Assembly (NCBI GenBank): GCA_024102635.1
Contig: JAGFJO010000046.1
Span: 19,631-83,630, forward strand
DNA: 64,000 nt
From: Deltaproteobacteria bacterium
Lineage (GTDB): Bacteria > Bdellovibrionota_C > UBA2361 > JAGFJO01
Direction: 5' to 3'
Part shown: positions 9,823 to 17,170 of the stretch, one piece after another
Layout of the letters: the number at the start of each line of letters is the position of its first letter
Numbering within the stretch: the first letter of the stretch is position 1
The notes under the pieces: generated by a model
Database searches by the model: none
What the model saw: the letters and a program-made list of their open reading frames with translations, nothing else
Told to the model about the DNA's origin: nothing
Position numbers and translations under genes: made by a program

Positions 9823-9849
9823 GCTCTAATTCCGCGCCTCTGCAAGCAT

Positions 9850-9878
9850 TTGATGTTTTTCCTTTTTTCTCGTAGAAT
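9850..9878 (+). promoter_or_regulatory. Candidate promoter for skp
   Basis: TTGATG (9850-9855) and TAGAAT (9873-9878) are separated by 17 bases, and the predicted start site falls about 36 bases before the skp ATG. This is a match by eye to a sigma-70 consensus and has not been scored against the background. Confidence 0.4.
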
Positions 9879-9921
9879 AGCGCCTCGTTGCGCTTATGGA
9901 ATCTTAACGAGTCATTCCTGC

Positions 9922-10482
9922 ATGAAATTATCAAAGCTTTCGCCATACCTTGTATTGTTTGCAGTTGTCGTGCTGCCGGCCTTTTTTTCGCGCACCGATG
10001 CGGCTTTGGCGCAGGGAGCAATAACGGACGAGCCGATATATGTCGTCGATATGCAAAAGGTTATTAACGAATCAATTATCGGAAAAGCAGCCCGCAATAA
10101 TGTGGAAGAGGAGATGAAAAAGAAGCGGCTACTGCTTGAGAAGATGAAGCTTGAAGTTGACAAGCTGAAAGAGGATCTGGCGAAACAGAGTACGCTTTTG
10201 TCAAAGGATGCGCTCGAGAAAAAGCAGGAGGCTTTGCTCCGCAAGCAGCGCGACTTCGAGAGGGCCTATCAGGACCAGAGGGATGAACTCGCGCGCAAGA
10301 ATTATGACGCCATGACCAAGATAGTTAAGGAGATCGACGCCATCGTGGCAAAACTGGCGGACGAGAAGCAGTATCGCATGGTGCTGGAGAAGGATTCCAG
10401 GGCTGTCTTGTACGTAAACAATCGCTACGACATCAGTGAAGAGGTAATAAAGCGCATAAATGCGGAAAAAGTAGGGCTTTAG
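9922..10482 (+). CDS. skp: Skp/OmpH-family periplasmic chaperone
   Basis: This is a periplasmic holdase that carries unfolded outer-membrane proteins to the Bam complex. The 186 residues start with a signal peptide (about 1-32, ending near ALAQG). The strand PIYVVDMQKVINES, typical of the OmpH fold, follows. A long charged coiled-coil (about 60-140) then holds EEEMKKKRLLLEKMKLEVDK, and a C-terminal strand pair begins YRMVLEKDSRAVLYV. Its place directly after bamA is the standard arrangement. I chose ATG 9922 because upstream in-frame starts would put charged residues before the signal peptide. Confidence 0.92.
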   Translation: MKLSKLSPYLVLFAVVVLPAFFSRTDAALAQGAITDEPIYVVDMQKVINESIIGKAARNNVEEEMKKKRLLLEKMKLEVDKLKEDLAKQSTLLSKDALEKKQEALLRKQRDFERAYQDQRDELARKNYDAMTKIVKEIDAIVAKLADEKQYRMVLEKDSRAVLYVNNRYDISEEVIKRINAEKVGL

Positions 10483-10522
10483 CGCTACCAAGTTTTGCAT
10501 CAATTTGAATGGGTGTACAGCT

Positions 10523-10969
10523 ATGTCAGAAATAAGAACTTATGATATTTTAGAGATTCAAAAAGTCATTCCTCATCGCTATCCGTTTCTTCTGATCGAT
10601 AAGATTATCGAGTTCGTGGACAATGAGAGGTGCATAGGCATCAAGAACGTTACGATGAATGAACCTTTTTTTCAGGGCCATTTTCCAGGGCGTCCCGTAA
10701 TGCCGGGGGTAATGATTCTGGAGGCCATGGCGCAAACCGGTGCAATCCTAGCCCGCGAGTCGAAGGACGGAGTAATTCCTACCAAGACCATCTTTCTTGT
10801 CGGTGCGGACGACGTGAAGTGGAAAAAGCAGGTCGTACCGGGTGACACTATGCGCATTGAAATGACCTCCGTGAAGAAGCGCCGCCCGATCTGGATTATG
10901 GATGGAGTCGTCACCGTAGACGGCAAGCTCGTGGCTTCTGCCAGAATCTCGGCGCTAGAGTCCGATTAA
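10523..10969 (+). CDS. fabZ: 3-hydroxyacyl-ACP dehydratase FabZ
   Basis: This cytoplasmic hot-dog fold enzyme dehydrates beta-hydroxyacyl-ACP in fatty acid synthesis. The 148 residues contain IPHRYPFLLIDKI (about 17-29), the catalytic block GHFPGRPVMPGVMILEAMAQ with the active-site His and Glu, and the C-terminal KRRPIWIMDGVVTVDGKLVA. The length is normal. It sits between skp and lpxA; lpxD, which usually comes between skp and fabZ, is not there. The ATG at 10523 is favoured over an in-frame TTG at 10505. Confidence 0.96.
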   Translation: MSEIRTYDILEIQKVIPHRYPFLLIDKIIEFVDNERCIGIKNVTMNEPFFQGHFPGRPVMPGVMILEAMAQTGAILARESKDGVIPTKTIFLVGADDVKWKKQVVPGDTMRIEMTSVKKRRPIWIMDGVVTVDGKLVASARISALESD

Positions 10970-10991
10970 CTGCTTGGCTGTTTAGTCCGAT

Positions 10992-11810
10992 ATGAGTATC
11001 TCAGTCCATCCCACTGCCATTGTTTCTGAAAGCGCTGTAATCGGAGAGGGCAGTACGGTAGGACCTTATTCTATTATCGGCCCAAAGGTAGTGCTTGGAA
11101 CCAATAACAGAGTGGGCCCTCATGTTGTAATCGAGGGAAACACTCGCATCGGCAACAACAACCAGATATTTCAATTCGCTTCCGTCGGAAGCGCGCCTCA
11201 GGACCTTAAGTATCGAGGTGAAGAGAGCACTTTAGTTATAGGCGACAATAACGCCATCCGTGAGGGTGTTACGCTTAATCCCGGTACTGCCGGCGGAGGA
11301 ATGGAGACCCGCATTGGTGACCGCAATCTTTTTATGGCGATGAGCCATGTGGGGCATGACGGAGTAATAGGGAATGACAATGTATTCGCAAATTCGGCTG
11401 CGCTGGCGGGTCACGTCTGGGTAGGAAATGGGGTAATAGTGGGCGGGCTGGTCGGCATACATCAGTTCGTAAGGCTCGGAGACCTATGCATACTTAGCGG
11501 CGGAACAATGGTAGTGAAGGATATTCCACCTTTTTGTATGGCCCAGGGGGATCGCTGCGGACTAATTGGAATCAACCGCATCGGACTCGAGCGGAGGGGT
11601 TTCAGCCGCGAGCAAATTCTTGAACTGCGCTCGCTTTATAGAGAGATCTTCTTTAAGAGCAGCGGGCTGATGCGAGAGCGAGTCGATAAAGCCCGCCCTA
11701 AATACGGTGCTGCTGCATTGGGCAAGGCGTTCCTAGATTTTTTTAGCGATACGCAGCGCGGCCTCACCTTTCCGCGCAAGGGCGCATCGGACGGTGGAGA
11801 AGAAGAGTAA
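10992..11810 (+). CDS. lpxA: UDP-N-acetylglucosamine acyltransferase LpxA
   Basis: This is the first enzyme of lipid A synthesis, transferring a hydroxyacyl chain from ACP to UDP-GlcNAc. The 272 residues form a left-handed beta helix of hexapeptide repeats (about 5-190; for example VIGEGSTVGPYSIIGPKVVLG). The LpxA signature FQFASVGSAPQDLKYRGE lies near 60-77, catalytic-type His residues sit in MSHVGHDGVIG, and the IHQFVRLG segment is followed by a helical C-terminus. It overlaps lpxI by 17 bases. Confidence 0.96.
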   Translation: MSISVHPTAIVSESAVIGEGSTVGPYSIIGPKVVLGTNNRVGPHVVIEGNTRIGNNNQIFQFASVGSAPQDLKYRGEESTLVIGDNNAIREGVTLNPGTAGGGMETRIGDRNLFMAMSHVGHDGVIGNDNVFANSAALAGHVWVGNGVIVGGLVGIHQFVRLGDLCILSGGTMVVKDIPPFCMAQGDRCGLIGINRIGLERRGFSREQILELRSLYREIFFKSSGLMRERVDKARPKYGAAALGKAFLDFFSDTQRGLTFPRKGASDGGEEE

Positions 11811-12672
11811 CCTAGTCTCCCCGATCGGCCTAATCGCCGGAAACGGGCATTTCCCCATCGAGTTCGCCAAGGGCGCTCGAGATAGAGGGCTGTCGATTGT
11901 TGCGGTGGCGCATCTTGGAGAATCCGATCCTGCGCTCGAAGAGCTGGTTGATCATATAACCTGGATCAAGGTCGGGCAGCTTGGAAAGATAATCAAAGTA
12001 TTCAAAAGGAAGGGAGTGAAGCAGGCCGCTTTCGCCGGTGGGCTGGCTCGGCCCCGTCTCTTCGACGGCTTTAGGCCGGATCTTAAGGGAATGCTTCTTA
12101 TGGCGCGGCTGCGCTCACTTAAGGATGATGTAGTACTGCGCGCTATCTCTGCCGAGATCGAATCGCATGAAATAAGTATTTTTTCCGCCTGCGAAGTCCT
12201 AACTGAGAGCGTTCCTAAATCAGGGCTATACTCGCGCCGCTTCTTCTCGGCTTCCGAGCTTGAAGATGCAATCATAGGGTGGGAATGCGCCCGTGAGATT
12301 GGGCGCCTTGACGTGGGCCAGACCGTGATAGTTAAGAAAAAGACCATTGTTGCGGTTGAAGCAGTGGAAGGGACAGACCGCGCTATTCTGAGAGCTGGCG
12401 AGTTGTGCGGCACAGACTTTACAGTAGTAAAACTTTGCAAGCCGCAGCAGGACACCCGTTTTGATCAACCCACTGTGGGAGTAAAAACTATCGAAACTAT
12501 GATTAAGGCCGGTGGCAGCGCATTGGTGCTTGAGGCGGAGAAATCTCTACTGCTTCATCCCGACGAGGTGGTGCAGAAGGCGGATGCTGCCGACATTGCG
12601 CTTGTTGTTGCGGCCAGTGAAGAAGAGATGAAGGAGCTTGCGAGCGGCGGGCGCAGCCGCCAGGCGCTTTAA
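11794..12672 (+). CDS. lpxI: UDP-2,3-diacylglucosamine pyrophosphatase LpxI
   Basis: LpxI hydrolyses UDP-2,3-diacylglucosamine to lipid X and UMP, replacing the unrelated LpxH of enteric bacteria. The 292 residues show the N-terminal GLIAGNGHFPIEFAKGAR block and the C-terminal DUF1009 half with AVEAVEGTDRAILRAG and GVKTIETMIKAGGSALVLEA, both characteristic of the family. The start is GTG 11794 inside the end of lpxA. lpxB, which often follows, is absent here: the next gene is a TadC-like protein 135 bases away. Confidence 0.94.
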   Translation: MEKKSNLVSPIGLIAGNGHFPIEFAKGARDRGLSIVAVAHLGESDPALEELVDHITWIKVGQLGKIIKVFKRKGVKQAAFAGGLARPRLFDGFRPDLKGMLLMARLRSLKDDVVLRAISAEIESHEISIFSACEVLTESVPKSGLYSRRFFSASELEDAIIGWECAREIGRLDVGQTVIVKKKTIVAVEAVEGTDRAILRAGELCGTDFTVVKLCKPQQDTRFDQPTVGVKTIETMIKAGGSALVLEAEKSLLLHPDEVVQKADAADIALVVAASEEEMKELASGGRSRQAL

Positions 12673-12806
12673 TCTAGTACGCCAAACCGGTAAGGAGACG
12701 GAGCTTAGTGTCCCTGTAACCGTTAAGGACATTTAACTGGAAGTAAGAAAATTAATCACTGCAACTGCCATAGCTCATTTAACTTGAATCCTTCGTAGAC
12801 GCTTAC

Positions 12807-13712
12807 ATGTCGCTTGATGTCGTTTTAGCTGGCTCAGTCTTCTTTACCGTTGTAAGCCTGATTTCATCTGTCTATCTGATATACATTAGGAGTGCCAAGG
12901 CGCCCACAAGCCAGCTCAGCGATAAGGAGATATTCGAGCGGCTCGGATTGCCGTCCGATAGCGCCGAGCGTCGCAGACTGCTACAGCAGGATAGTGATGG
13001 CAGCATTCTTGCGAAGGTAAACCAAGCAGCCCGCATGCGCTCTGGAAGAACCGGAAAATCGGTGATCGAGGGCCTACTACATAAGGGCCAGCTCTGGGAG
13101 GAGGAGGATGTAAGGCTTTGGAGGATCCGGCTAATTGGGGGAGCTCTGGCCGGGCTGCTTATTGGAGCCGCATGCTTTGTGATGCATGGGCCCCCGGCGC
13201 TTCTTTATGGGTGCGCCGCCGGATTGATTTTGGGGGCCGCCATACCACTCATTCGTCTTTACCATAAAGGCAAAAACATTGAAGCCCACATGGCGGCATC
13301 AATTCTCGATTGGATTGAGCCGCTTAAAATAATTTTAGCGCAAGGCTATGATCTTACCACTTGTCTCAGGCGGCTGGTGTCAACTGCCGGCCCGCTTAGC
13401 GAGAGTGACCCCTTTGTCAGGCCTATAAGTATGGCGCTCGAAGATTGTAAACGCGGCGTCCCGCTAGCGAAGGCTCTTCAAGACAGCGCTAGACTCGTGG
13501 ACCAGAGTCCTTACTACCAGTTAACCCAATATCTTGCTTTAACGGATCTTGCAGGTGCTGAATGGCAAAGACAGCTTGATGAGCTTAAGCTCTCTTTGAT
13601 CGACGATGAGAAGATTCGCGATCCGAAGTCAGCGAAGAAGCGAAATACCTCCACTGGCCGCAAGGTGATAGTAAAGAAGCAAAAAAAGCTCTATGAGAGG
13701 CGCTTGAGATAG
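12807..13712 (+). CDS. TadC/GspF-like membrane protein
   Basis: This 301-residue protein has an N-terminal membrane helix (about 5-27), a cytoplasmic stretch, two adjacent helices (about 108-127 and 132-150), and a cytoplasmic segment, ILDWIEPLKIILAQGYDLTT, that resembles the start of the type II secretion F domain of TadB/TadC. A further helical region follows, and a basic C-terminus (KKRNTSTGRKVIVKKQKKLY) replaces the last membrane helix usual in TadC. No other Tad or pilus gene is in the window. The family call is by local pattern only. Confidence 0.45.
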   Translation: MSLDVVLAGSVFFTVVSLISSVYLIYIRSAKAPTSQLSDKEIFERLGLPSDSAERRRLLQQDSDGSILAKVNQAARMRSGRTGKSVIEGLLHKGQLWEEEDVRLWRIRLIGGALAGLLIGAACFVMHGPPALLYGCAAGLILGAAIPLIRLYHKGKNIEAHMAASILDWIEPLKIILAQGYDLTTCLRRLVSTAGPLSESDPFVRPISMALEDCKRGVPLAKALQDSARLVDQSPYYQLTQYLALTDLAGAEWQRQLDELKLSLIDDEKIRDPKSAKKRNTSTGRKVIVKKQKKLYERRLR

Positions 13713-13749
13713 CGCTATGCCTATGGATGCCTTGCGGTCTTACTTCGTG

Positions 13750-13765
13750 TAGAATAGCAGCCGTT
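13750..13765 (+). promoter_or_regulatory. -10 box directly before the YrbL-like kinase start
   Basis: TAGAAT at 13750-13755 ends ten bases before the GTG at 13766. If it is used, the transcript would begin almost at the start codon. There is no convincing -35 at 17 bases; TTGCGG lies only 12 bases upstream. It supports the GTG 13766 start over earlier in-frame codons. Confidence 0.3.
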
Positions 13766-14413
13766 GTGGAAACTACTATACATAGCGGATCCCTGCGCTT
13801 CTCGGCGCATGGCAGTGAAATTGCTTCGTCAACTCTCCGGTTTGGGGAGCCTATCGCACATGGCAGGCATGGGGCCGCCTATCATGGAGAGTGCCAGGGA
13901 CGCGCCGTTTGCCTCAAGGCCTTCAAGCCGGTGGTGTTTGACTGCGTAAGAAACCCTGCTCGAGAGGAGTTAAATAGCCTTGAAAAAGCGCGCAGCGAGC
14001 TTGGGGAGATCGCTTCCCACCTGCAGGTGGGGCTAGGGTGGGCAAATCACCGCTATCACGGTCCAATATTGATCTCTGAGCTAGTTTTAAATTATGACGG
14101 GACCGTCTCACGGAACCTTGCTCAAGAGAGCTCGGTTAGCCGGGAATTTGTAGCGAGCCTAAGGTCGATACTTGAATGCTTTATCGAGAAAGAGCGGCTC
14201 TTCAACCCGGTTGCGCCCAATATTTTGGTTCAGCGAACCGCACCGGACGAGAGCAGCCCCGTGCTAATTGATTTTGCAAACTATGAGCGATACCTCCATT
14301 ATCCGTTGATGCTGTTCCAGCACTCTTTTGCGCCGGGTAGTAAGGTGAAGCGAATAGAAGCATGGGTAAACCAAACTTTGACGCTGTGTGAGGCGAAGAT
14401 CGGTGCGTCTTAG
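13766..14413 (+). CDS. YrbL-like atypical protein kinase
   Basis: This protein of about 215 residues has a kinase-like outline. A glycine loop and lysine strand (FGEPIAHGRHGAAYHG followed by AVCLKAFKP) are near the N-terminus, and a late NILVQR segment followed by VLIDFANYERY corresponds to the catalytic-loop Asn and the metal-binding Asp region of YrbL/PhoP-regulatory-network proteins. The canonical HRD motif is missing: the segment FNPVAPNILV stands in its place. The role is unknown. The frame is open from 13727, but a -10 box places the likely start at GTG 13766. It overlaps the next gene. Confidence 0.55.
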   Translation: METTIHSGSLRFSAHGSEIASSTLRFGEPIAHGRHGAAYHGECQGRAVCLKAFKPVVFDCVRNPAREELNSLEKARSELGEIASHLQVGLGWANHRYHGPILISELVLNYDGTVSRNLAQESSVSREFVASLRSILECFIEKERLFNPVAPNILVQRTAPDESSPVLIDFANYERYLHYPLMLFQHSFAPGSKVKRIEAWVNQTLTLCEAKIGAS

Positions 14414-14741
14414 ACCCTTAACTATAGTCTATAAAGGTCTGACAGCCGGACTCTTGCTAGCAGTACCGTCAGCATTATTTGTTCCATTAAACGGCATTCC
14501 TCACCATTCGCCTGCGGTAATGAAAGGAGCGGAGTATGCATGCTTTGCGGCACTGCTAGGTCTCTGGATATGTTGGTACGGTTTAAAAAGATCCAAGGCT
14601 TCGACAGAGGGACAAACGCTAAGTTTGGGCGAGTTTATTACGGTTGTGCTTATCGCGGTGCCATCAGGGCTTATTATGATGAAGGCGGTATTTGCAGTTG
14701 GATTGGTTTTGCTGACAGCGTTGAGTCAGGTTTTTAGGTAA
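14403..14741 (+). CDS. Small membrane protein, unknown function
   Basis: I do not recognise this 112-residue protein. It has about three hydrophobic segments: 9-27 (GLTAGLLLAVPSALFVPLNG), about 40-58 (YACFAALLGLWICWYG) and 78-105 (FITVVLIAVPSGLIMMKAVF). The start GTG 14403 has GAGG ten bases upstream; GTG 14388 is an in-frame alternative. It overlaps the end of the YrbL-like gene, so the two are probably cotranscribed and perhaps functionally linked. Confidence 0.6.
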   Translation: MRLRPLTIVYKGLTAGLLLAVPSALFVPLNGIPHHSPAVMKGAEYACFAALLGLWICWYGLKRSKASTEGQTLSLGEFITVVLIAVPSGLIMMKAVFAVGLVLLTALSQVFR

Positions 14742-14870
14742 GTATCGAACAGGCTCTTGAATTCCGTGGTAAACCGGAGCATACAAATCATCTAAGTTGT
14801 CCTTGCCTATCTTATGAAGAAAAAGACCGCAATTGCGAGTATCCTTCCGCTTCCGCCGGATTCCTCAGGA

Positions 14871-15824
14871 TCAATACGGGCTTGGCAGCAGCCGCTTTGC
14901 CCGCAAACTAGTTTCCGGCTGGCCAAAACAATTGCAGATCTGAAAATCATTGCCGGCGTTCTTGCACTGAATCATCGCCTTGACTATGCCGCCTACCGCA
15001 GTTTCACTTAGAAACCGGACCCCTTGCAGGTCTACTATAATAGGGAAGGCGCGGCTGTAATTTGCAAGCTCGTCATTGAAAACCTGTGTAAGCGGCGAGT
15101 CGTCAGGGAGCGATGGCGAGTTGGTTTGAATAGTCATCCGCCCTTCACGTTCGAAGGCTATTACTCGGCCGTCAAGGACTGGTGCCGGATGACTTCCCCT
15201 CCGGGGTTCTCCTTCTGTTGGCCAAAGCCGTTCGGCTTCAGTCAGTATCTCGTGTAAGTACTCAAGTGTTAGTGAGGAACGCTTCTCTCCTCCAACCGAG
15301 GTTATTGCTTCCTCTAGGTTAGTAATGGGCATAAAAAGCTGTAAGTTCTTTGCCGCAAGGCTCTCTTTATACAATGGATCCGGGTCTGCCAGTAAGACCT
15401 GGCGGCCATTACTACTCAGCGTTCTTTTAAGGGAGATCAGCGCTCCGAGCACCTCGTCCGATACCATTCCAGAGTAGCGCAGATTTATAACAAGATCTTT
15501 GTCCGATGGGAGCGCCCTGATTGCGGCCTTATAGCCCGCTATAGCCCCAAAGCTGCGAGGAGAAGGATTCAGATTAACCTGAAGAGCTTCGTCGTTTATA
15601 ACTCTAAGGCTGTAAACATCCTCAGGTAGTAGCTCTGCTGAACGGGACACTGTGCTGGGCCGCATACCCACGAAGAATACATCTTCTTTATCGCGTAACC
15701 AAATGCGGGCCAGCAGAGAGCGTAAAATGGGCGGGCACGAGCAATAAGGGCGGCCAGAAAATTTTCGAATGGCAGACGTGAAAACGCCTCTGCAGTAATG
15801 CAACATCTCGATAAAATTGCCCAA
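14871..15824 (-). CDS. Two-STAS-domain protein (anti-sigma-antagonist-like)
   Basis: This protein of about 317 residues appears to carry two STAS domains. The first (about 80-195) has DLVINLRYSGMVSDEVLGAL and RQVLLADPDPLYKESLAAKN; the second (about 220-312) has IIVDLQGVRFLSETAVGGIV and FQICNCFGQPETSLRAKRLL. The second matches the STAS core, where a Ser or Thr in the S-E-T segment could be phosphorylated. STAS proteins act in partner-switching with anti-sigma factors or Ser kinases; no such partner is adjacent. The N-terminus is rich in Cys (CSCPP). The start is TTG 15824 or ATG 15806. It is divergent from csoR and its candidate promoter overlaps the csoR promoter. Confidence 0.6.
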   Translation of the reverse strand: MGNFIEMLHYCRGVFTSAIRKFSGRPYCSCPPILRSLLARIWLRDKEDVFFVGMRPSTVSRSAELLPEDVYSLRVINDEALQVNLNPSPRSFGAIAGYKAAIRALPSDKDLVINLRYSGMVSDEVLGALISLKRTLSSNGRQVLLADPDPLYKESLAAKNLQLFMPITNLEEAITSVGGEKRSSLTLEYLHEILTEAERLWPTEGEPRRGSHPAPVLDGRVIAFEREGRMTIQTNSPSLPDDSPLTQVFNDELANYSRAFPIIVDLQGVRFLSETAVGGIVKAMIQCKNAGNDFQICNCFGQPETSLRAKRLLPSPY

Positions 15825-15845
15825 TCAGCGTATGGAATCAGAGAG

Positions 15846-15874
15846 TTGACAAATATACCCCTAGAGGGTATTAT
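15846..15874 (+). promoter_or_regulatory. csoR operon promoter
   Basis: TTGACA (15846-15851), 17 bases, then TATTAT (15869-15874) is a near-consensus sigma-70 promoter. The expected transcription start is within a base or two of the csoR ATG (15882), so the message is probably leaderless. The CsoR-type operator fills the spacer. Confidence 0.8.
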
Positions 15875-15879
15875 CTCAA
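15852..15879 (-). promoter_or_regulatory. Opposing candidate promoter toward the STAS gene
   Basis: Read on the minus strand, TTGAGA (15879-15874) and TATATT (15857-15852) are separated by 16 bases. They lie on the same DNA as the csoR promoter, face to face, and share the operator. If this promoter is real, CsoR would control both directions. Confidence 0.45.
15855..15871. promoter_or_regulatory. CsoR-type copper operator
   Basis: ATACCCCTAGAGGGTAT is an inverted repeat (ATACCC/GGGTAT, 5-base centre). It resembles the GC-box flanked by A/T known for CsoR operators, for example that upstream of Bacillus copZA. It sits inside the csoR promoter spacer, which fits autorepression relieved by Cu(I). 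Confidence 0.75.
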
Positions 15880-15881
15880 GT

Positions 15882-16202
15882 ATGGTAAAGCAACTGGAAC
15901 AACAGAGCTGCTGCGGTGAGGTTACGACAGAGGAGCATCCAGACCACAGCGCCGAGATCAATCGCATAAATCGGATCAAGGGCCAACTGGATGGGATTAG
16001 GCGGATGATCGAGGAGAGGAAATACTGCCCCGACATCATCACTCAAACCTCCGCAGTTCGGTCGGCTATCGCCTCACTAGAAACAGCCATATTAGAGAAG
16101 CATCTTGCTTCATGCGTGCATGCGGCGATGAGCGAGGGGGGGCACGACGCAAAAGCGAAGGTCTCCGAGTTGGTAGAGATATTTAAACGCGCAATCAGGT
16201 AG
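15882..16202 (+). CDS. csoR: CsoR-family copper-sensing repressor
   Basis: This is a small all-helical DNA-binding repressor that releases its operator when it binds Cu(I). The 106 residues contain the DUF156 core, RINRIKGQLDGIRRMIEE followed by YCPDIITQTSAV, with the ligand set Cys49, His74 and Cys78 (the C-H-C of Cu sensors, not the His-rich set of RcnR). An extra Cys pair (10-11) precedes the core. The frame is open from 15798, but the promoter and operator at 15846-15874 show that translation starts at ATG 15882. It heads the copper operon. Confidence 0.88.
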   Translation: MVKQLEQQSCCGEVTTEEHPDHSAEINRINRIKGQLDGIRRMIEERKYCPDIITQTSAVRSAIASLETAILEKHLASCVHAAMSEGGHDAKAKVSELVEIFKRAIR

Positions 16203-16212
16203 GAGAACAATT

Positions 16213-16932
16213 ATGCAACACACCTATGAAGTAGAGGGAATGCACTGTGGCGGTTGTGTGGCTAAGATAAAGAGTGCACTTGAAGCAACTGAGGGGGTTA
16301 GGGATGTTGAAGTTAGTCTTAATCCTCCTCGGGCCATAGTTGAAATGCATCGGCATTTAGAGGAAGAAACTTTGAACGCTTCGGTTCAGCGGGCCGGCGA
16401 TTATTCTTTGCATGAAAGCGATCACAGCAGCGGCCACACGGCTGCTGTTAATGAGAGGGAGAGCTACTATCCTCTTTACCTGATCGCTTCTTTTATACTT
16501 GGATTTACAGCAATCGAAGGCGCCAGAGCAGGGAGCTTCCAACCGGGATTCCTAATGGAGACCTTTATGGGAGGTTTCTTTGTGGTCTTCTCATTTTTTA
16601 AGCTCCTGGACCTTAAAGGGTTCGCTGAAGCTTATTCGACCTACGATATCGTTGCTAAGCGGTACTATAATTACGGGTATATCTATCCCTTTATCGAACT
16701 ATCTTTAGGTATTTCTTATCTGCTTGGCTTTATCCCAGTGCTAACCAATTGGATTACACTTGTTGTAATGCTCGTAAGCAGTATCGGTGTTATCGGAGCT
16801 CTTTTGAAAAGGCGCACAATTCAGTGCGCCTGCCTGGGGACCGTCTTTAAACTTCCGATGACAAAGATTACTTTATTCGAGGATCTCAGCATGGCGGGAA
16901 TGGCGGCCGTTATGCTGGTGCTTCATGGCTAA
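16213..16932 (+). CDS. HMA domain fused to a MauE/DoxX-like membrane domain
   Basis: The 239 residues begin with a heavy-metal-associated domain (about 1-66) containing GMHCGGC, a Cu(I)-binding CxxC. After a His-rich linker (HESDHSSGHT), a four-helix membrane domain follows (about 85-237). Its last part contains CACLG, which corresponds to the paired-Cys motif of MauE-like redox membrane proteins. It probably receives or buffers copper at the inner membrane, or links copper to thiol redox. The start lies 10 bases after csoR, with AGGAG at 16200-16204. The domains are recognisable; the exact role is inferred. Confidence 0.8.
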   Translation: MQHTYEVEGMHCGGCVAKIKSALEATEGVRDVEVSLNPPRAIVEMHRHLEEETLNASVQRAGDYSLHESDHSSGHTAAVNERESYYPLYLIASFILGFTAIEGARAGSFQPGFLMETFMGGFFVVFSFFKLLDLKGFAEAYSTYDIVAKRYYNYGYIYPFIELSLGISYLLGFIPVLTNWITLVVMLVSSIGVIGALLKRRTIQCACLGTVFKLPMTKITLFEDLSMAGMAAVMLVLHG

Positions 16933-16942
16933 GGGATTGGGA

Positions 16943-17170
16943 ATGAGCCGCGCACTTTGCATTACTTTGTTTGTTAGCTTCATGGCGGCTTGTTCGCCTG
17001 CGGCGAAAGTTCCGGTGTTCGGAGTAGGTCATCCTGCCAATCCGGATGCGGCGACAGGGAAAATGGATGCGAACTTCTCCGCTTTACAGGACTCTCTCTC
17101 CCAACCTGCCGTGTTAAGAAGTGAGGCACGAGATGCTAACAAATTAAAGCATATGGGGCATAGGCATTGA
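16943..17170 (+). CDS. Small copper-operon lipoprotein
   Basis: This 75-residue protein has a signal peptide with the lipobox FMAAC (Cys at about 17), so it should be a lipid-anchored periplasmic protein. The mature part carries GHPANPDAATG, a short motif common in small lipoproteins of copper-efflux operons, and ends in a metal-binding-like MGHRH. The start ATG 16943 has AAGGGA at a good distance; an in-frame ATG at 16925 would overlap the previous gene. It lies between the HMA-MauE and TolC-type genes and overlaps the next start by TTGA. Confidence 0.7.
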   Translation: MSRALCITLFVSFMAACSPAAKVPVFGVGHPANPDAATGKMDANFSALQDSLSQPAVLRSEARDANKLKHMGHRH

